This document shows positions 17,598 to 26,313 of a DNA stretch of 64,000 nucleotides, one piece after another (position 1 is the stretch's first letter; every line of letters starts with the position of its first letter). The DNA is taken from the NCBI GenBank assembly GCA_964561605.1, contig CAZLQD010000028.1, positions 1 to 64,000 of the forward strand, given 5' to 3'. This DNA is from JALUZX01 sp964561605. Its GTDB lineage: Bacteria; Planctomycetota; UBA1135; JALUZX01. Under the pieces are notes generated by a model that was given only the letters and a program-made list of their open reading frames with translations, made no database searches and had not been told where the DNA came from. A program made the translations under genes and the position numbers.

Positions 17598-19187
17598 TCA
17601 AGGGGTTGCCGGGGCCTCGGCCCGGGGACCTTCTCCCGCCGGGGGAGGAAGGTCATCCCAGGGGGCCTTCTCTCCTCCCCTGGCGAGGAGGCGGGGCAGA
17701 TCGCCCTCCTGGAGGGCCTGGAAGACTTTCAGATACTCCCCGGCGCTCCGGTCCCAGGACCAGTCCTCGGACATGCACTGGGCGCGAAGGGCGGCCCAGA
17801 GGGTCTTCTTGCCCTTCTTCTTCTTGCTGCGGAAGACCGCCAGGGCCCGGTCCAGGGCTTCCTGGAAGGCCCGGGGCGTGGGCTCGGCGAAGAGGAACCC
17901 GTTGGCCCGGCGCCGGGAGTCTCCCTCCTCCCAGTCCACCACGGTGTCCTTCAGGCCGCCCACGGCCCGGCCCACGGGAATGACGCCGTATCGCATCCCG
18001 TAGAGGTGGGCCAGCCCGCAGGGCTCGTACCGCGAGGGGGCCAGGAAGATGTCCGCCGCCCCCAGGATCTTGTGACTCAAGGGGACGTCGAAGTCGATCT
18101 TCACGCCGACCCGGCCGGGGAAGCGTTCCTGCAGGCCCCGGGCCCGTTCCTCCAGGTCGGGATCGCCCGTGCCGAGGACCACCAGTTGGGCCCCCTTGCC
18201 GACGATGTGCTCCACCGAGTCCAGGAGGATGTCCGTCCCCTTCTGGGGGGTCAGGCGGGAGACGGCCGCCAGGATGGGCGTCTCCTTGGCGTTCTCCAGG
18301 CCGAAGATCTTCCGGAGTTCCTGGCGGTTGGTATTCCTTCCGATCAGCTTGGAAGGATCGTAGTTGCGTTTCAGGTGGGGGTCGGTGGCCGGGTTCCACT
18401 CGTCGTAGTCCACGCCGTTCAGGATCCCCACGAGGCGGTCCGCCCGGGAGCGGAGCAGGCCGTCCAGGCCGAAGCCGAATTCCTCCCGCTGGATTTCCTC
18501 GGCGTAGGAGGGGCTCACCGTGGTGACCAGGTCCGAGAAGAGGATCCCTCCCTTGAGGAGGTTGAGTTTTCCCCAGTATTCCAGGCCCTCCCAGTGGAAG
18601 AGGGAAGGTTCGATTCCGAGCCTGGGGATCCAGGAGGGATCGCAGACCCCCTGGTAGCCCAGGTTGTGGATGGTGAAGACGATCTTGACCTCCTCCAGGA
18701 TGCCTCCCGTCCGGTTGCCTGTGCGCAGGTAGACCGGGATGAGGGCCGTAGTCCAGTCGTGGAGGTGAAGGACCTGGGGATCGCACCACCTGTGGGCCGC
18801 CAGGATGGCCGCCTGGGAGAAGAGGGCGAATCTCAGGGGATTGTCCGGGTAGTCCCGGCCCTTCTCCCCGTAGATGCCGGGCCTCTCGAAGTCTTCGGGG
18901 GAGCGGACGAAGATGACCTTCACTTCGCTCTCGGGAAGGCGGCCCTGGAGGAACTCCACCCTCTTCTCCTTCCCGTCCATCACGAAGGGCGCTTCCCCCA
19001 GGCTGGTGGTGTCCCCGATGCGGGTGACGCCGTAGAAGGGGGTGATCACCGTGACCTCGACCCCTTTGCGGGCCAGCGCCTTGGGCAGGGAGCCCGAGAC
19101 GTCTCCCAGCCCTCCCGTCTTGGAGAAGGGATGCACCTCGGGGGAGACCAAGGCGATCCCGGGCTTCTTGGTCGATTTCCTGCTCAT
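17598..19187 (-). CDS. glgA: Glycogen synthase (ADP-glucose, GT5)
   Basis: GlgA extends alpha-1,4 glucan chains from ADP-glucose. The GT5 signature KTGGLGDVSGSLPKAL begins at residue 23, and HLHDWTTALIPVYL, TIHNLGYQG and the C-terminal SRYEPCGLAHLYGMRYGVIP motif are all present. The 529 residues include a C-terminal tail of about 30 Pro/Gly/Ala-rich residues beyond the usual end. The first base of its ATG overlaps the galT stop (ATGA), showing tight translational coupling in the galT-glgA-GH57 unit. Confidence 0.95.
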   Translation of the reverse strand: MSRKSTKKPGIALVSPEVHPFSKTGGLGDVSGSLPKALARKGVEVTVITPFYGVTRIGDTTSLGEAPFVMDGKEKRVEFLQGRLPESEVKVIFVRSPEDFERPGIYGEKGRDYPDNPLRFALFSQAAILAAHRWCDPQVLHLHDWTTALIPVYLRTGNRTGGILEEVKIVFTIHNLGYQGVCDPSWIPRLGIEPSLFHWEGLEYWGKLNLLKGGILFSDLVTTVSPSYAEEIQREEFGFGLDGLLRSRADRLVGILNGVDYDEWNPATDPHLKRNYDPSKLIGRNTNRQELRKIFGLENAKETPILAAVSRLTPQKGTDILLDSVEHIVGKGAQLVVLGTGDPDLEERARGLQERFPGRVGVKIDFDVPLSHKILGAADIFLAPSRYEPCGLAHLYGMRYGVIPVGRAVGGLKDTVVDWEEGDSRRRANGFLFAEPTPRAFQEALDRALAVFRSKKKKGKKTLWAALRAQCMSEDWSWDRSAGEYLKVFQALQEGDLPRLLARGGEKAPWDDLPPPAGEGPRAEAPATP

Positions 19188-20188
19188 TCCGTGTCTCTCC
19201 TCAAAGTCACCGCCGCGTCCTCGGGGGCCACGCTGTTGATGAAGAACCCCGTTCCGAATTCGAAGCCCGCCAGGCGCTGGACGCGGGGAAGGATCTCAAT
19301 GTGCCAGTGGTAGTGAGGTGTCTCGCCCTCGGAGAAGGGCGCCGTGTGGATCACGTAGTTGAAGGGAGGATTCTCCAGGGAGCGGTCCAGGTTTTGCAAT
19401 ACTTGATAGAGAATTTCGGAGAGCTCCTTGGTCTCCTCCTGGGTGATGGAGGAAAAGTGGGCTCTGTGGGTCTTGGGCAGGATCCAGGACTCGAAGGCGA
19501 AGCGGGAGGCGAAGGGGGCCAGGGCCAGGAAGTTGGAAGTCTCCCGGATCACCCTCCTGCCGTCCTGGAGCTCCTGGCGGAGGATGTCGCAGTAGATGCA
19601 CCGGCCCCGGTAGTGGTGGAACCGCTGGGCTCCGGCCATCTCTTCGGCCACGGTGTGTGGGATCACGGGGGTGGCGATGAGCTGGGAGTGGTTGTGCTCC
19701 AGGCTCGCCCCCGCCTCGGTGCCCACGTTCTTGAAGACCAGTCCGTACCGGAACCGGGCGTCCTTGGCCGCCGCCAGGAGGCGCAGGCGGTAGACCTCCA
19801 AGATGTCCGGGAAGAGGTCCCAGGGGAGCTGGGTGGGCCTGGTGGTGTGGGTGGGGCCTTCGATCATGATTTCGTGGGTCCCCACGCCGTTCATGATGTC
19901 GTAGACCCCCTCGCCCCGGGGATCGAGGTCTCCTTCCCTGGAGAGGGCGGGATACTTGTTGGGCACGACCCGGATCCTCCAGCCCGGACCGTCGGGCTCG
20001 GAATTCCCCCGGCGCAGGGCGAAGACCTCTGGTGGGGTCTTCTCCTCGTGGCCCTGGCAGAAGGGGCAGAAGGAGGGCCGGGGGATGGTGGTCTCCCGGG
20101 AGAAGTCGGGCGGCCTGGGCCGGAGACCCCTTTCGGCCGCCAGCACCACCCAGCACCCGGTGATGGGGTCTTTTCTCAGTTCGGACAA
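19184..20188 (-). CDS. galT: Galactose-1-phosphate uridylyltransferase
   Basis: GalT swaps UMP between UDP-glucose and galactose-1-phosphate in the Leloir pathway. The nucleophile motif is H-N-H-S-Q at 165-169 in ASLEHNHSQLIATP. CPFC at 41-44 is part of the zinc site, and the second HIT-like motif HYHWHIEILPR lies near the C terminus. I place the start at the TTG at 20188 (334 residues): homology begins at SELRKDPITG, and AAGGAGGA stands 8 bases upstream. A longer frame reaching 20887 would add about 230 non-homologous residues. This is the first gene of the glycogen operon. Confidence 0.9.
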   Translation of the reverse strand: MSELRKDPITGCWVVLAAERGLRPRPPDFSRETTIPRPSFCPFCQGHEEKTPPEVFALRRGNSEPDGPGWRIRVVPNKYPALSREGDLDPRGEGVYDIMNGVGTHEIMIEGPTHTTRPTQLPWDLFPDILEVYRLRLLAAAKDARFRYGLVFKNVGTEAGASLEHNHSQLIATPVIPHTVAEEMAGAQRFHHYRGRCIYCDILRQELQDGRRVIRETSNFLALAPFASRFAFESWILPKTHRAHFSSITQEETKELSEILYQVLQNLDRSLENPPFNYVIHTAPFSEGETPHYHWHIEILPRVQRLAGFEFGTGFFINSVAPEDAAVTLRRDTE

Positions 20189-20196
20189 AGGCCTGC

Positions 20197-20204
20197 TCCT
20201 CCTT
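20197..20204 (-). promoter_or_regulatory. Shine-Dalgarno that fixes the galT TTG start
   Basis: On the minus strand AAGGAGGA precedes TTG (20188-20186) by 8 bases. No ATG or GTG near the start of homology has an equally placed site, so this supports the rare TTG start. Confidence 0.7.
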
Positions 20205-20242
20205 GGCCTCCCGGCGGGGACGCCGGGGAAGGGGGGAAAGGA

Positions 20243-20260
20243 GGTCCGCCCGGGCGGACC
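20243..20260. promoter_or_regulatory. Perfect 18-base palindrome upstream of galT
   Basis: GGTCCGCCCGGGCGGACC reads the same on both strands and lies 55 bases upstream of the galT start codon. It could be an operator for a dimeric regulator of the glycogen operon or a 5' leader hairpin. Confidence 0.4.
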
Positions 20261-20509
20261 GGCCCTACCCGGTGTTCTGCCTGGAATGCCGGTCCCATCA
20301 TACGTCCCAGGTTGGGCCGGTGCGAGGAAAGTGTTGTCTCCCGGGGGTAAGGCGGAACCTGGGGACCCGGGAAGGGGGAGACCTGGTTGGGGCTTTACCT
20401 CCGGGCTTGTTGCGAGTGAAGTATCCTTTCTTGTCTTTCCGGGGGGTCCTCCTTCCGCTTTTTTGAGAGGGATCGCCCCTTTTCCCACCGGAAGCTGGAG
20501 GAACGTGGG

Positions 20510-22984
20510 ATGCACACGCCGGTAAAAGGAATCCTGGTCCTTGGCCTGGGACTTCTCGTCTCCTGCGGGGGAGGCGGCGGCGGAGGGGGGGCGGCACCCG
20601 GGGCGGGGGCCGGCGGACCTCTCCGGCTCCTTTCCTCCAGCCTGGGTTGCGACTTGACCGCCCAGGGCGCACGGTGCCGGGTGGCCCCCAACCTTCCCCT
20701 GGAGTTCACCTTCGACAAGGATGTGGACCCGGCCTCGGTGGATTCCCGGGCTCTTTCGGTCACCAGGACCGGGAGCGGCGAGGCGGCCCGGGGGGTCCTC
20801 CAGGTGAAGGGCCGGTCGGTGCGTTTCCTTCCCGAGGTTGGATGGAACGGGAAGGCCCTGGCCTTCGGCCTGGAGCCGGGGGCCCAATACGAATTGCGGA
20901 TCCGGGCGGGGGGGATCCGGTCGGCGGCCGGGGCGGCCCTGGCCTCCGACCTGGGAGCCCTCCTGGAAGTGGGGAAGGCCCCGGCCGATCCCGACGGCAA
21001 GGCTCCTTCGGCCCGGCTTCTCTCCCCCGAGAAGAGGCCCGTCCCCTTGGATTCCCTCCTGGTGGTGGCCTTCAGCGAATTCGTGGAGCCCCAGGCACTC
21101 CTGGACGGGTCGGGCTGGACCCTGGAGGGGCGGCGCGCCTCGGGGGACTGGGTCCGTCTTCCCGCCAGGGCCGAAGTGCGCTTCGACCTGGAGAGGCAGG
21201 CCACCTTGCTGGCCCTGACCCCCGATGGCCTGCTTCCTTCCCGGGGGCAGGTACGGCTCAGCGTGTCGGGGAACGTCCGGGACCTTTCGGGAAAGGCCCT
21301 GGATCCTTCCTTCTCCATCGAACTCGCCACGGAGTCCTACGGCGGAGAGCCCTTGGTCCTGGAAGAGACTTTCCGGGACTCCTCCATGGAGGACGAGGAG
21401 GCTTCCGGGGCGAGCTGGGCCTACGGAGGGAATCCTGGGCTCCGGCCCGGTCGGCTGGGCGGACCGGGGATCCTGGGGGAGTTCGTGGCGCCCCGGGGGA
21501 AGACTCTTTTGATCCGGACGGAGAATTCTCTATGGCCCGGAGAGAGGACCCACTCGGGTCAAGCCATCCGGGTCCGGAACGGGGACTTCTTCTTTCAGCG
21601 TTTCGAGATTCCCCTGGGAGCCCGGGTGGTCTTCTTGGGGACCAATCCGGTGCGGATCTTCGTGGCAGGCGACGTGGTGATCCGGGGGGAGCTGGTCTGT
21701 GACGGCCTGGATGCCCTTCCCTACGACGGCCACCCCTATGTCCCCCGGGGCCAGGAGGGTGCCGAGGGCGGGCCTGGCGCCGGATGGGGCGGCCAAGGGG
21801 GAGGCCAGCCTTTCTTCAGCCAGGTGGCGGGCTTCCCCGGCCGGGACGCCTGGGTGCCCCAAGGGCATCCCCGGTGGAAGGAGGCCAAGGGGACCGGGGG
21901 GGCGGGGGCGCCTGGATGCCCTCCCAGCGGAGAGGCCAAGGATGTGCGCTACGAGAAGGTGGGGAGCAGGATGCTCTCCCGCCAGATCGCCGCCGGCGGC
22001 GGGGGAGGATCCCTCTATCTTCCCGGGACGGCTGGGAAGGTCCTCTCGGTCCTCAATCCTTCCTTGAACGCCGGGGCGCCGGGGAAACCGGGAAAGACTT
22101 TCCCCGTCCTTCCCCTGGTCCAGGGGATGACCTCCCAGGACTTGTTCCTTCTGGGCGGAGCCGGCGGGGGCGGTGGCGGAGCCCATCCCTACGACAACGA
22201 GAAGAACCTCTGGGGCATGGTGGACTGGCGTTCCGCCGGCGGAGGCGGAGGCGGAGGCGGAGCCTTGCTGATCCGGGCGGGCGGAGACATCTGGATCGGC
22301 GGGAAGGGCCTGGTCTCCTCCCGGGGCGGCTCGGGCGCTGTGGGGAACAAGCATTTCTCCGCTCCAGGCGGGGGAGGATCGGGCGGAGGGATCCTTTTCC
22401 AGTGTGCCGGCGCCTTCTTCTTGGGAGGAAAGGTGGATGTCTCGGGCGGCAAGGGCGGGATCCTGAAGGACTCCGCCTCGGGCCTGGAGGTCCGGGGCGG
22501 GGACGGGGGAGCCGGTTTCTTCCGGCTCGAGACCGATCCGGTCTTCCCTGTGAAGCTCCTGGAGTCGGGGGTCTTTCCCAAGGAGGTACAGGTGCCCCAG
22601 ATGGCGGGGAAACTGGAGACCTCCGATCCGGTCACGGCGGCCCGTTCCAAGGTCTACCGGGCCAAGGCGGTACTGCCCAGGTTCCGGGCCTTCGTGCTCA
22701 AGGTCCGGGAGGGAAAGTCCGTGCGGGTCTATTCCGACGATCCTTCCCGGGGGATTCTCCCTGTCCCCGGGGTGACGCCGGTCTTCCTGGTCTTCCAGGG
22801 GGTGGAAGTGCGTCCCGGCAAGGCGCCCCGGTACCTCCCTTGGAGTCCCACTACGGCGGGACTCGCGCCTGCCGGGGGGATCGTTCCCAACGGGGTGCGT
22901 TTCGTGATCTCCCTGGACAAGGGTCTCCTCCCCAAGGGGACGGAGTTGGTGGTGGAAGACCTGAAGATCTTCTACGAACCCTAG
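20510..22984 (+). CDS. Large Gly-rich surface lipoprotein with Ig-like domains
   Basis: This 824-residue protein has a lipoprotein signal ending LLVSC at Cys19, followed by a run of glycines. Residues about 50-150 and 160-280 look like Big_5/SbsA-type Ig-like domains (EFTFDKDVDPASVDSRALSV, VVAFSEFVEPQAL). From about 290 the sequence becomes a Gly-rich beta-repeat region with blocks such as GGGGGGGGALLIRAGGD and GGGGSGGGILFQCAG. A C-terminal domain contains VYSDDPSRGILPVPG. The next gene encodes a paralog. It is probably an outer-surface structural or adhesive protein; no enzyme motif is visible. Confidence 0.75.
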   Translation: MHTPVKGILVLGLGLLVSCGGGGGGGGAAPGAGAGGPLRLLSSSLGCDLTAQGARCRVAPNLPLEFTFDKDVDPASVDSRALSVTRTGSGEAARGVLQVKGRSVRFLPEVGWNGKALAFGLEPGAQYELRIRAGGIRSAAGAALASDLGALLEVGKAPADPDGKAPSARLLSPEKRPVPLDSLLVVAFSEFVEPQALLDGSGWTLEGRRASGDWVRLPARAEVRFDLERQATLLALTPDGLLPSRGQVRLSVSGNVRDLSGKALDPSFSIELATESYGGEPLVLEETFRDSSMEDEEASGASWAYGGNPGLRPGRLGGPGILGEFVAPRGKTLLIRTENSLWPGERTHSGQAIRVRNGDFFFQRFEIPLGARVVFLGTNPVRIFVAGDVVIRGELVCDGLDALPYDGHPYVPRGQEGAEGGPGAGWGGQGGGQPFFSQVAGFPGRDAWVPQGHPRWKEAKGTGGAGAPGCPPSGEAKDVRYEKVGSRMLSRQIAAGGGGGSLYLPGTAGKVLSVLNPSLNAGAPGKPGKTFPVLPLVQGMTSQDLFLLGGAGGGGGGAHPYDNEKNLWGMVDWRSAGGGGGGGGALLIRAGGDIWIGGKGLVSSRGGSGAVGNKHFSAPGGGGSGGGILFQCAGAFFLGGKVDVSGGKGGILKDSASGLEVRGGDGGAGFFRLETDPVFPVKLLESGVFPKEVQVPQMAGKLETSDPVTAARSKVYRAKAVLPRFRAFVLKVREGKSVRVYSDDPSRGILPVPGVTPVFLVFQGVEVRPGKAPRYLPWSPTTAGLAPAGGIVPNGVRFVISLDKGLLPKGTELVVEDLKIFYEP

Positions 22985-23145
22985 GCTTTCTTGGGGGTGC
23001 GGTTCATTCCAGGCCGGGGGAAAGGGGGGGTCGCTTGCCGGTGGGGAGATGGGGGGGTAATTTTCTAAGGTAGAAATCTGCGCCCGGACTGTGTCCTTTG
23101 GAGACACTCCTTCGAAGAAACGGAACCTATTTCCGAGAGGCTCCT

Positions 23146-26100
23146 ATGCATCGTCTTTTCCGGTTCCTGCCGCTTGGTGTGCTTTTCCTGGCCCTTCCTT
23201 TCACCCAGTCCTGTTCTTCCGACAGCGGCGGGGGAGGGAGCGCGCCGGCTTTGAAGGCTCCAGGTGCCCCCCAGATCCTGGAGGTCCTTCCCAACAAGGG
23301 CCCCATCGAGGGGGGAACCACGGTGATCATCACGGGGAAGGACTTCCGGGACGACCCCAACGACCCGGACAACCTGCAGGTCTTCTTCGGGTTGAACAAG
23401 TCGGAGAACGTCCTCCTCCTCTCCACGACGGCCCTCAAGGTCCTCACCCCTCCCGGGAAGGCGGGAAGGGTGGACGTGAAGGTGGTGAACGACGACGGCA
23501 AGACGGCCGTCCTCCCGGGGGGGTTCACCTACGAAGAGACCACGGCGCCGTTCCTGGAGTCCATCCATCCCACGGAGGGGCCCAATTACGGGATGACGAA
23601 GGTCACTTTGAAGGGGAGGAACTTCCAGCCGGGAGCGACGGTCCGGTTCGGCGGATCCCCCTGCTGGGAGGTGACCGTGAAAGACGAGAGGACCATCGTG
23701 GCCGTCACCCCCTACGGGCGGGCCGGCACGGTGAACGTCCAGGTGGAGAACCCCGATCACCAGGTGGCGACCCTCCCCTCGGCCTTCACCTTCCAGGATT
23801 TCTTCCGCATCGAGGGAACGAGCTTCGAGAGCCAGCTCGACAGGCCCAACCCGGGCAGGACCAGCCATCCCATCAACGTGCCGGTTACGGTCCGTTTCAA
23901 TCGGACCCTGGAGCCTTCTTCCGTCACATCCCGGACCTTCAGTCTGAAAACCAGGGAGGGGAAGCTCGCGTCCGGGAAGGTGGTGGTCCAGGGGGAGAAG
24001 ATCGTCTTCTACCCGGACGTGAAGTTCGTCAACGGGAAGGTCCAGTTCGGGTTCATCAAGGGGGCGACCTACCTTCTCTCCATCCCCGGGGCCGGACAGG
24101 GCGCCACGGTCCGGGCCGTGGGCGGCGAGCCTCTCCACAGGGGCTTCGTCTGGGAGCTCAACACGAACCTGGATCCGGTGGACTTCAACAACGCCCCCCC
24201 CAGGATGAGCCTCAAGGTGCCCGTGATCCACGACCCCAAGAAGGACAAGGCCAGGCTGGACACGGTGATCGTCCTCCAGTTCGACGAGGTGGTCATGCCC
24301 AACGAGGTCCTCGACCCGGCGAACATCAAGTTCGAAGTGGAGGTAACGGGTTACAGCAACAGGCTTTCCCTCGACGGGAAGCGGGAGGCCGGCGTGGATT
24401 CCCAGACGGGCGGAACCTATCTCAAATTTACGCCGAGCCGGCTCCTGCCGAGTAATTCCAAGGTCTGGATCACGGCGAACCCTTCGAAGATCCACGACGT
24501 GGTCGGCAAACCCCTGGATCCCTCCACGGCGATCGTTTCCTTCCTCACCGAGGACGGGGCCGGATATACAGCCTGGATCTCGGAGAAGTTCGCCGATGCG
24601 ACCCACTTGGACAAGGAGGCCTCCGGCGCGTCCTGGGGCAACGGTGCCCTTTCGCCCGGGAAGCTGGGCGGGTCGGGGATCCTGGGAGAGCTGGTGGTCT
24701 CCTCCGGGACGGTGACCCTGAACACGGACAACCAGGTTTTCGACGCATCCAAGACCCTGACCGGCAAGGCCGTCACCGTGACGGACGGGGTGTTCCAGTT
24801 CTCAAGGCTGATCGTGGCCGCCGGGGCGACCCTGAAGTTCACCGGTTCCCACCCGGCGAAGATCCTGGTGAGAGGGGTCTGCAAGATCGACGGCACCCTG
24901 GATCTGTCGGGTCAGGCCGGGCCCATCACCGACGGATCGGCGACGGTCCGCACCGGCGGGGTCGGCGGAAAGGGCGGGCCCGGGGGCGCTTCGGGCGGAA
25001 AGGGCGGAAGCCAGCCCAACTTCGGATCCGTGGATGGAGGGAACGGGGGGGACCTGGCGGTTCCCCCGGGCCACCCCAGGGCTTCCCAGGCGGCCGGAAC
25101 GGGCGGAAAGGGGAGCCCGGCCAATCCGGCCGGGGCCGATCCCAAGAAGGTGACCTACAACTGGTATTCGACCTACAGCCAACAGGTCGCCGGAGGCGGT
25201 GGCGGGGCCGGATACACGACGGCCGGGACTCCCGGGAGTTCCAAGGTCTCTTTCAACCCTCCCTCCGAGGCTGGGCCCGGCGGCGCGGCGGGAAAGGCCT
25301 TCCCCCTCCTTCCCCTCTCTTCGACGGTGGCCTCGAGTCTCCAGCTCCTTGTGGGAGGGGCCGGAGGGGGCGGAGCAGGGATCCATCCCTCGGGCTCCTA
25401 CACGGGCGGCACGGTCCAATGGCACGTAGGTGCAGGCGGCGGCGGCGGAGGCGGGGCTCTCCTGCTCCAGGCCGGCGGGGACTTCTCCCTTGGAGCCACC
25501 GGCTCCATCTATTCCAAGGGCGGGGCCGGCGGAATCCCCAAGAGCGGAACCGATGCCTCTCCCGGCGGCGGGGGTTCGGGCGGAACGGTCCTGCTCCAGG
25601 TCCAGGGGAAGGCCCAGGTCCAGGGGAAGGTGGACGTCTCCGGCGGAAAGGGGAGCACGGTGAAGACCGCCTTCCTGGGATGGACCTCCACGGGAGGGTC
25701 GGGCGGGCCGGGGTTCATCCGGATCGAGCACGACCCAGTGATCCCTTATACCTCTCTTACCGGATTCGTTCCTGCGGCGACGAAGGACAATTCCGGCCTT
25801 CTTTTGGAGAAGGGGCCCGTCTCGGGCGCCAGGTCCACCTGGTACAACACCATGCAGGTGAAGGTCCGGTGGTTGCGCTTCGAGGTGACGGTCAAGCAGG
25901 GGAACAAGACGGTCGTCTATTCCGACGATTCCTCCAAGGGAATCCTGCCCGTCCTGGGAAGCACTCCCGTGGCGGTCTTCCTCCAGGGGACCAGGCTGGA
26001 CCAGAGCGGGAAGCCCGGGACCTTGAGCAAGTGGGTCTCCAAGGCGGCGGACCTGAACGATTTCTCCCCCTCCCCGCTGGCCGTGCGGTTCGTCCTGATC

Positions 26101-26172
26101 CTGGACACCTCCAAGTTGCCTTCGGGGCAGGACCTCGAGGTCCGGGAGATGAGGGTGGTCTTCAGCCTTTGA
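23146..26172 (+). CDS. Large Gly-rich lipoprotein with IPT/TIG domains
   Basis: This 1008-residue protein starts at MHRLFRF behind GAGAGG; an in-frame Met 16 codons earlier is less well placed. A lipoprotein signal ends PFTQSC. Two IPT/TIG domains follow (about 40-125 and 130-215; VLPNKGPIEGGTTVIITGKD and HPTEGPNYGMTKVTLKGRNF), then a Big_5-type Ig domain. The Gly-rich repeat and C-terminal parts match the preceding gene block by block (EASGASW, GGGGSGGTVLLQ, VYSDDSSKGILPVLG). The pair is a tandem duplication that gained different N-terminal modules. It is predicted to be surface-exposed; the ligand is unknown. Confidence 0.78.
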   Translation: MHRLFRFLPLGVLFLALPFTQSCSSDSGGGGSAPALKAPGAPQILEVLPNKGPIEGGTTVIITGKDFRDDPNDPDNLQVFFGLNKSENVLLLSTTALKVLTPPGKAGRVDVKVVNDDGKTAVLPGGFTYEETTAPFLESIHPTEGPNYGMTKVTLKGRNFQPGATVRFGGSPCWEVTVKDERTIVAVTPYGRAGTVNVQVENPDHQVATLPSAFTFQDFFRIEGTSFESQLDRPNPGRTSHPINVPVTVRFNRTLEPSSVTSRTFSLKTREGKLASGKVVVQGEKIVFYPDVKFVNGKVQFGFIKGATYLLSIPGAGQGATVRAVGGEPLHRGFVWELNTNLDPVDFNNAPPRMSLKVPVIHDPKKDKARLDTVIVLQFDEVVMPNEVLDPANIKFEVEVTGYSNRLSLDGKREAGVDSQTGGTYLKFTPSRLLPSNSKVWITANPSKIHDVVGKPLDPSTAIVSFLTEDGAGYTAWISEKFADATHLDKEASGASWGNGALSPGKLGGSGILGELVVSSGTVTLNTDNQVFDASKTLTGKAVTVTDGVFQFSRLIVAAGATLKFTGSHPAKILVRGVCKIDGTLDLSGQAGPITDGSATVRTGGVGGKGGPGGASGGKGGSQPNFGSVDGGNGGDLAVPPGHPRASQAAGTGGKGSPANPAGADPKKVTYNWYSTYSQQVAGGGGGAGYTTAGTPGSSKVSFNPPSEAGPGGAAGKAFPLLPLSSTVASSLQLLVGGAGGGGAGIHPSGSYTGGTVQWHVGAGGGGGGGALLLQAGGDFSLGATGSIYSKGGAGGIPKSGTDASPGGGGSGGTVLLQVQGKAQVQGKVDVSGGKGSTVKTAFLGWTSTGGSGGPGFIRIEHDPVIPYTSLTGFVPAATKDNSGLLLEKGPVSGARSTWYNTMQVKVRWLRFEVTVKQGNKTVVYSDDSSKGILPVLGSTPVAVFLQGTRLDQSGKPGTLSKWVSKAADLNDFSPSPLAVRFVLILDTSKLPSGQDLEVREMRVVFSL

Positions 26173-26233
26173 TCTCAAGGGCGGGACGGGGCGCCGGGGC
26201 CCGGGATTCCCGCCTTCCGGAGTAGAGTGGACA

Positions 26234-26269
26234 AGAGGGGGGAACCCGCCGCTGCGGGTTCCCCCCTCT
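26234..26269. terminator. Strong bidirectional terminator
   Basis: A perfect 16-pair stem (26234-26249 with 26254-26269) encloses a 4-base loop. It sits between the convergent ends of the Gly-rich lipoprotein gene (26172, plus) and the peroxiredoxin gene (26314, minus). The stem includes an A/T-containing base (AGAG...CTCT) and is followed on the plus strand by CTTTGG. Confidence 0.75.
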
Positions 26270-26313
26270 CTTTGGCCGGGACCGCCTTCTGCGCGGTCAC
26301 CCGTCGGGCCGGA

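Larger units (their letters stand above)
20189..20509. other. Divergent intergenic region, galT / Gly-rich lipoprotein
   Basis: This 321-base interval separates two divergent transcripts and must hold both promoters. It contains the galT Shine-Dalgarno (20197-20204), an 18-base palindrome (20243-20260) on the galT side, and GGAGG about 8 bases before the ATG at 20510. The stretch around 20400-20470 is comparatively T-rich. I could not identify convincing -35/-10 boxes. Confidence 0.5.

Noticed and set aside
20189..20887. N-terminal extension of galT up to 20887
   Set aside because: The added 230 residues have no GalT similarity, and they would run through the palindrome and the start of the opposite gene.
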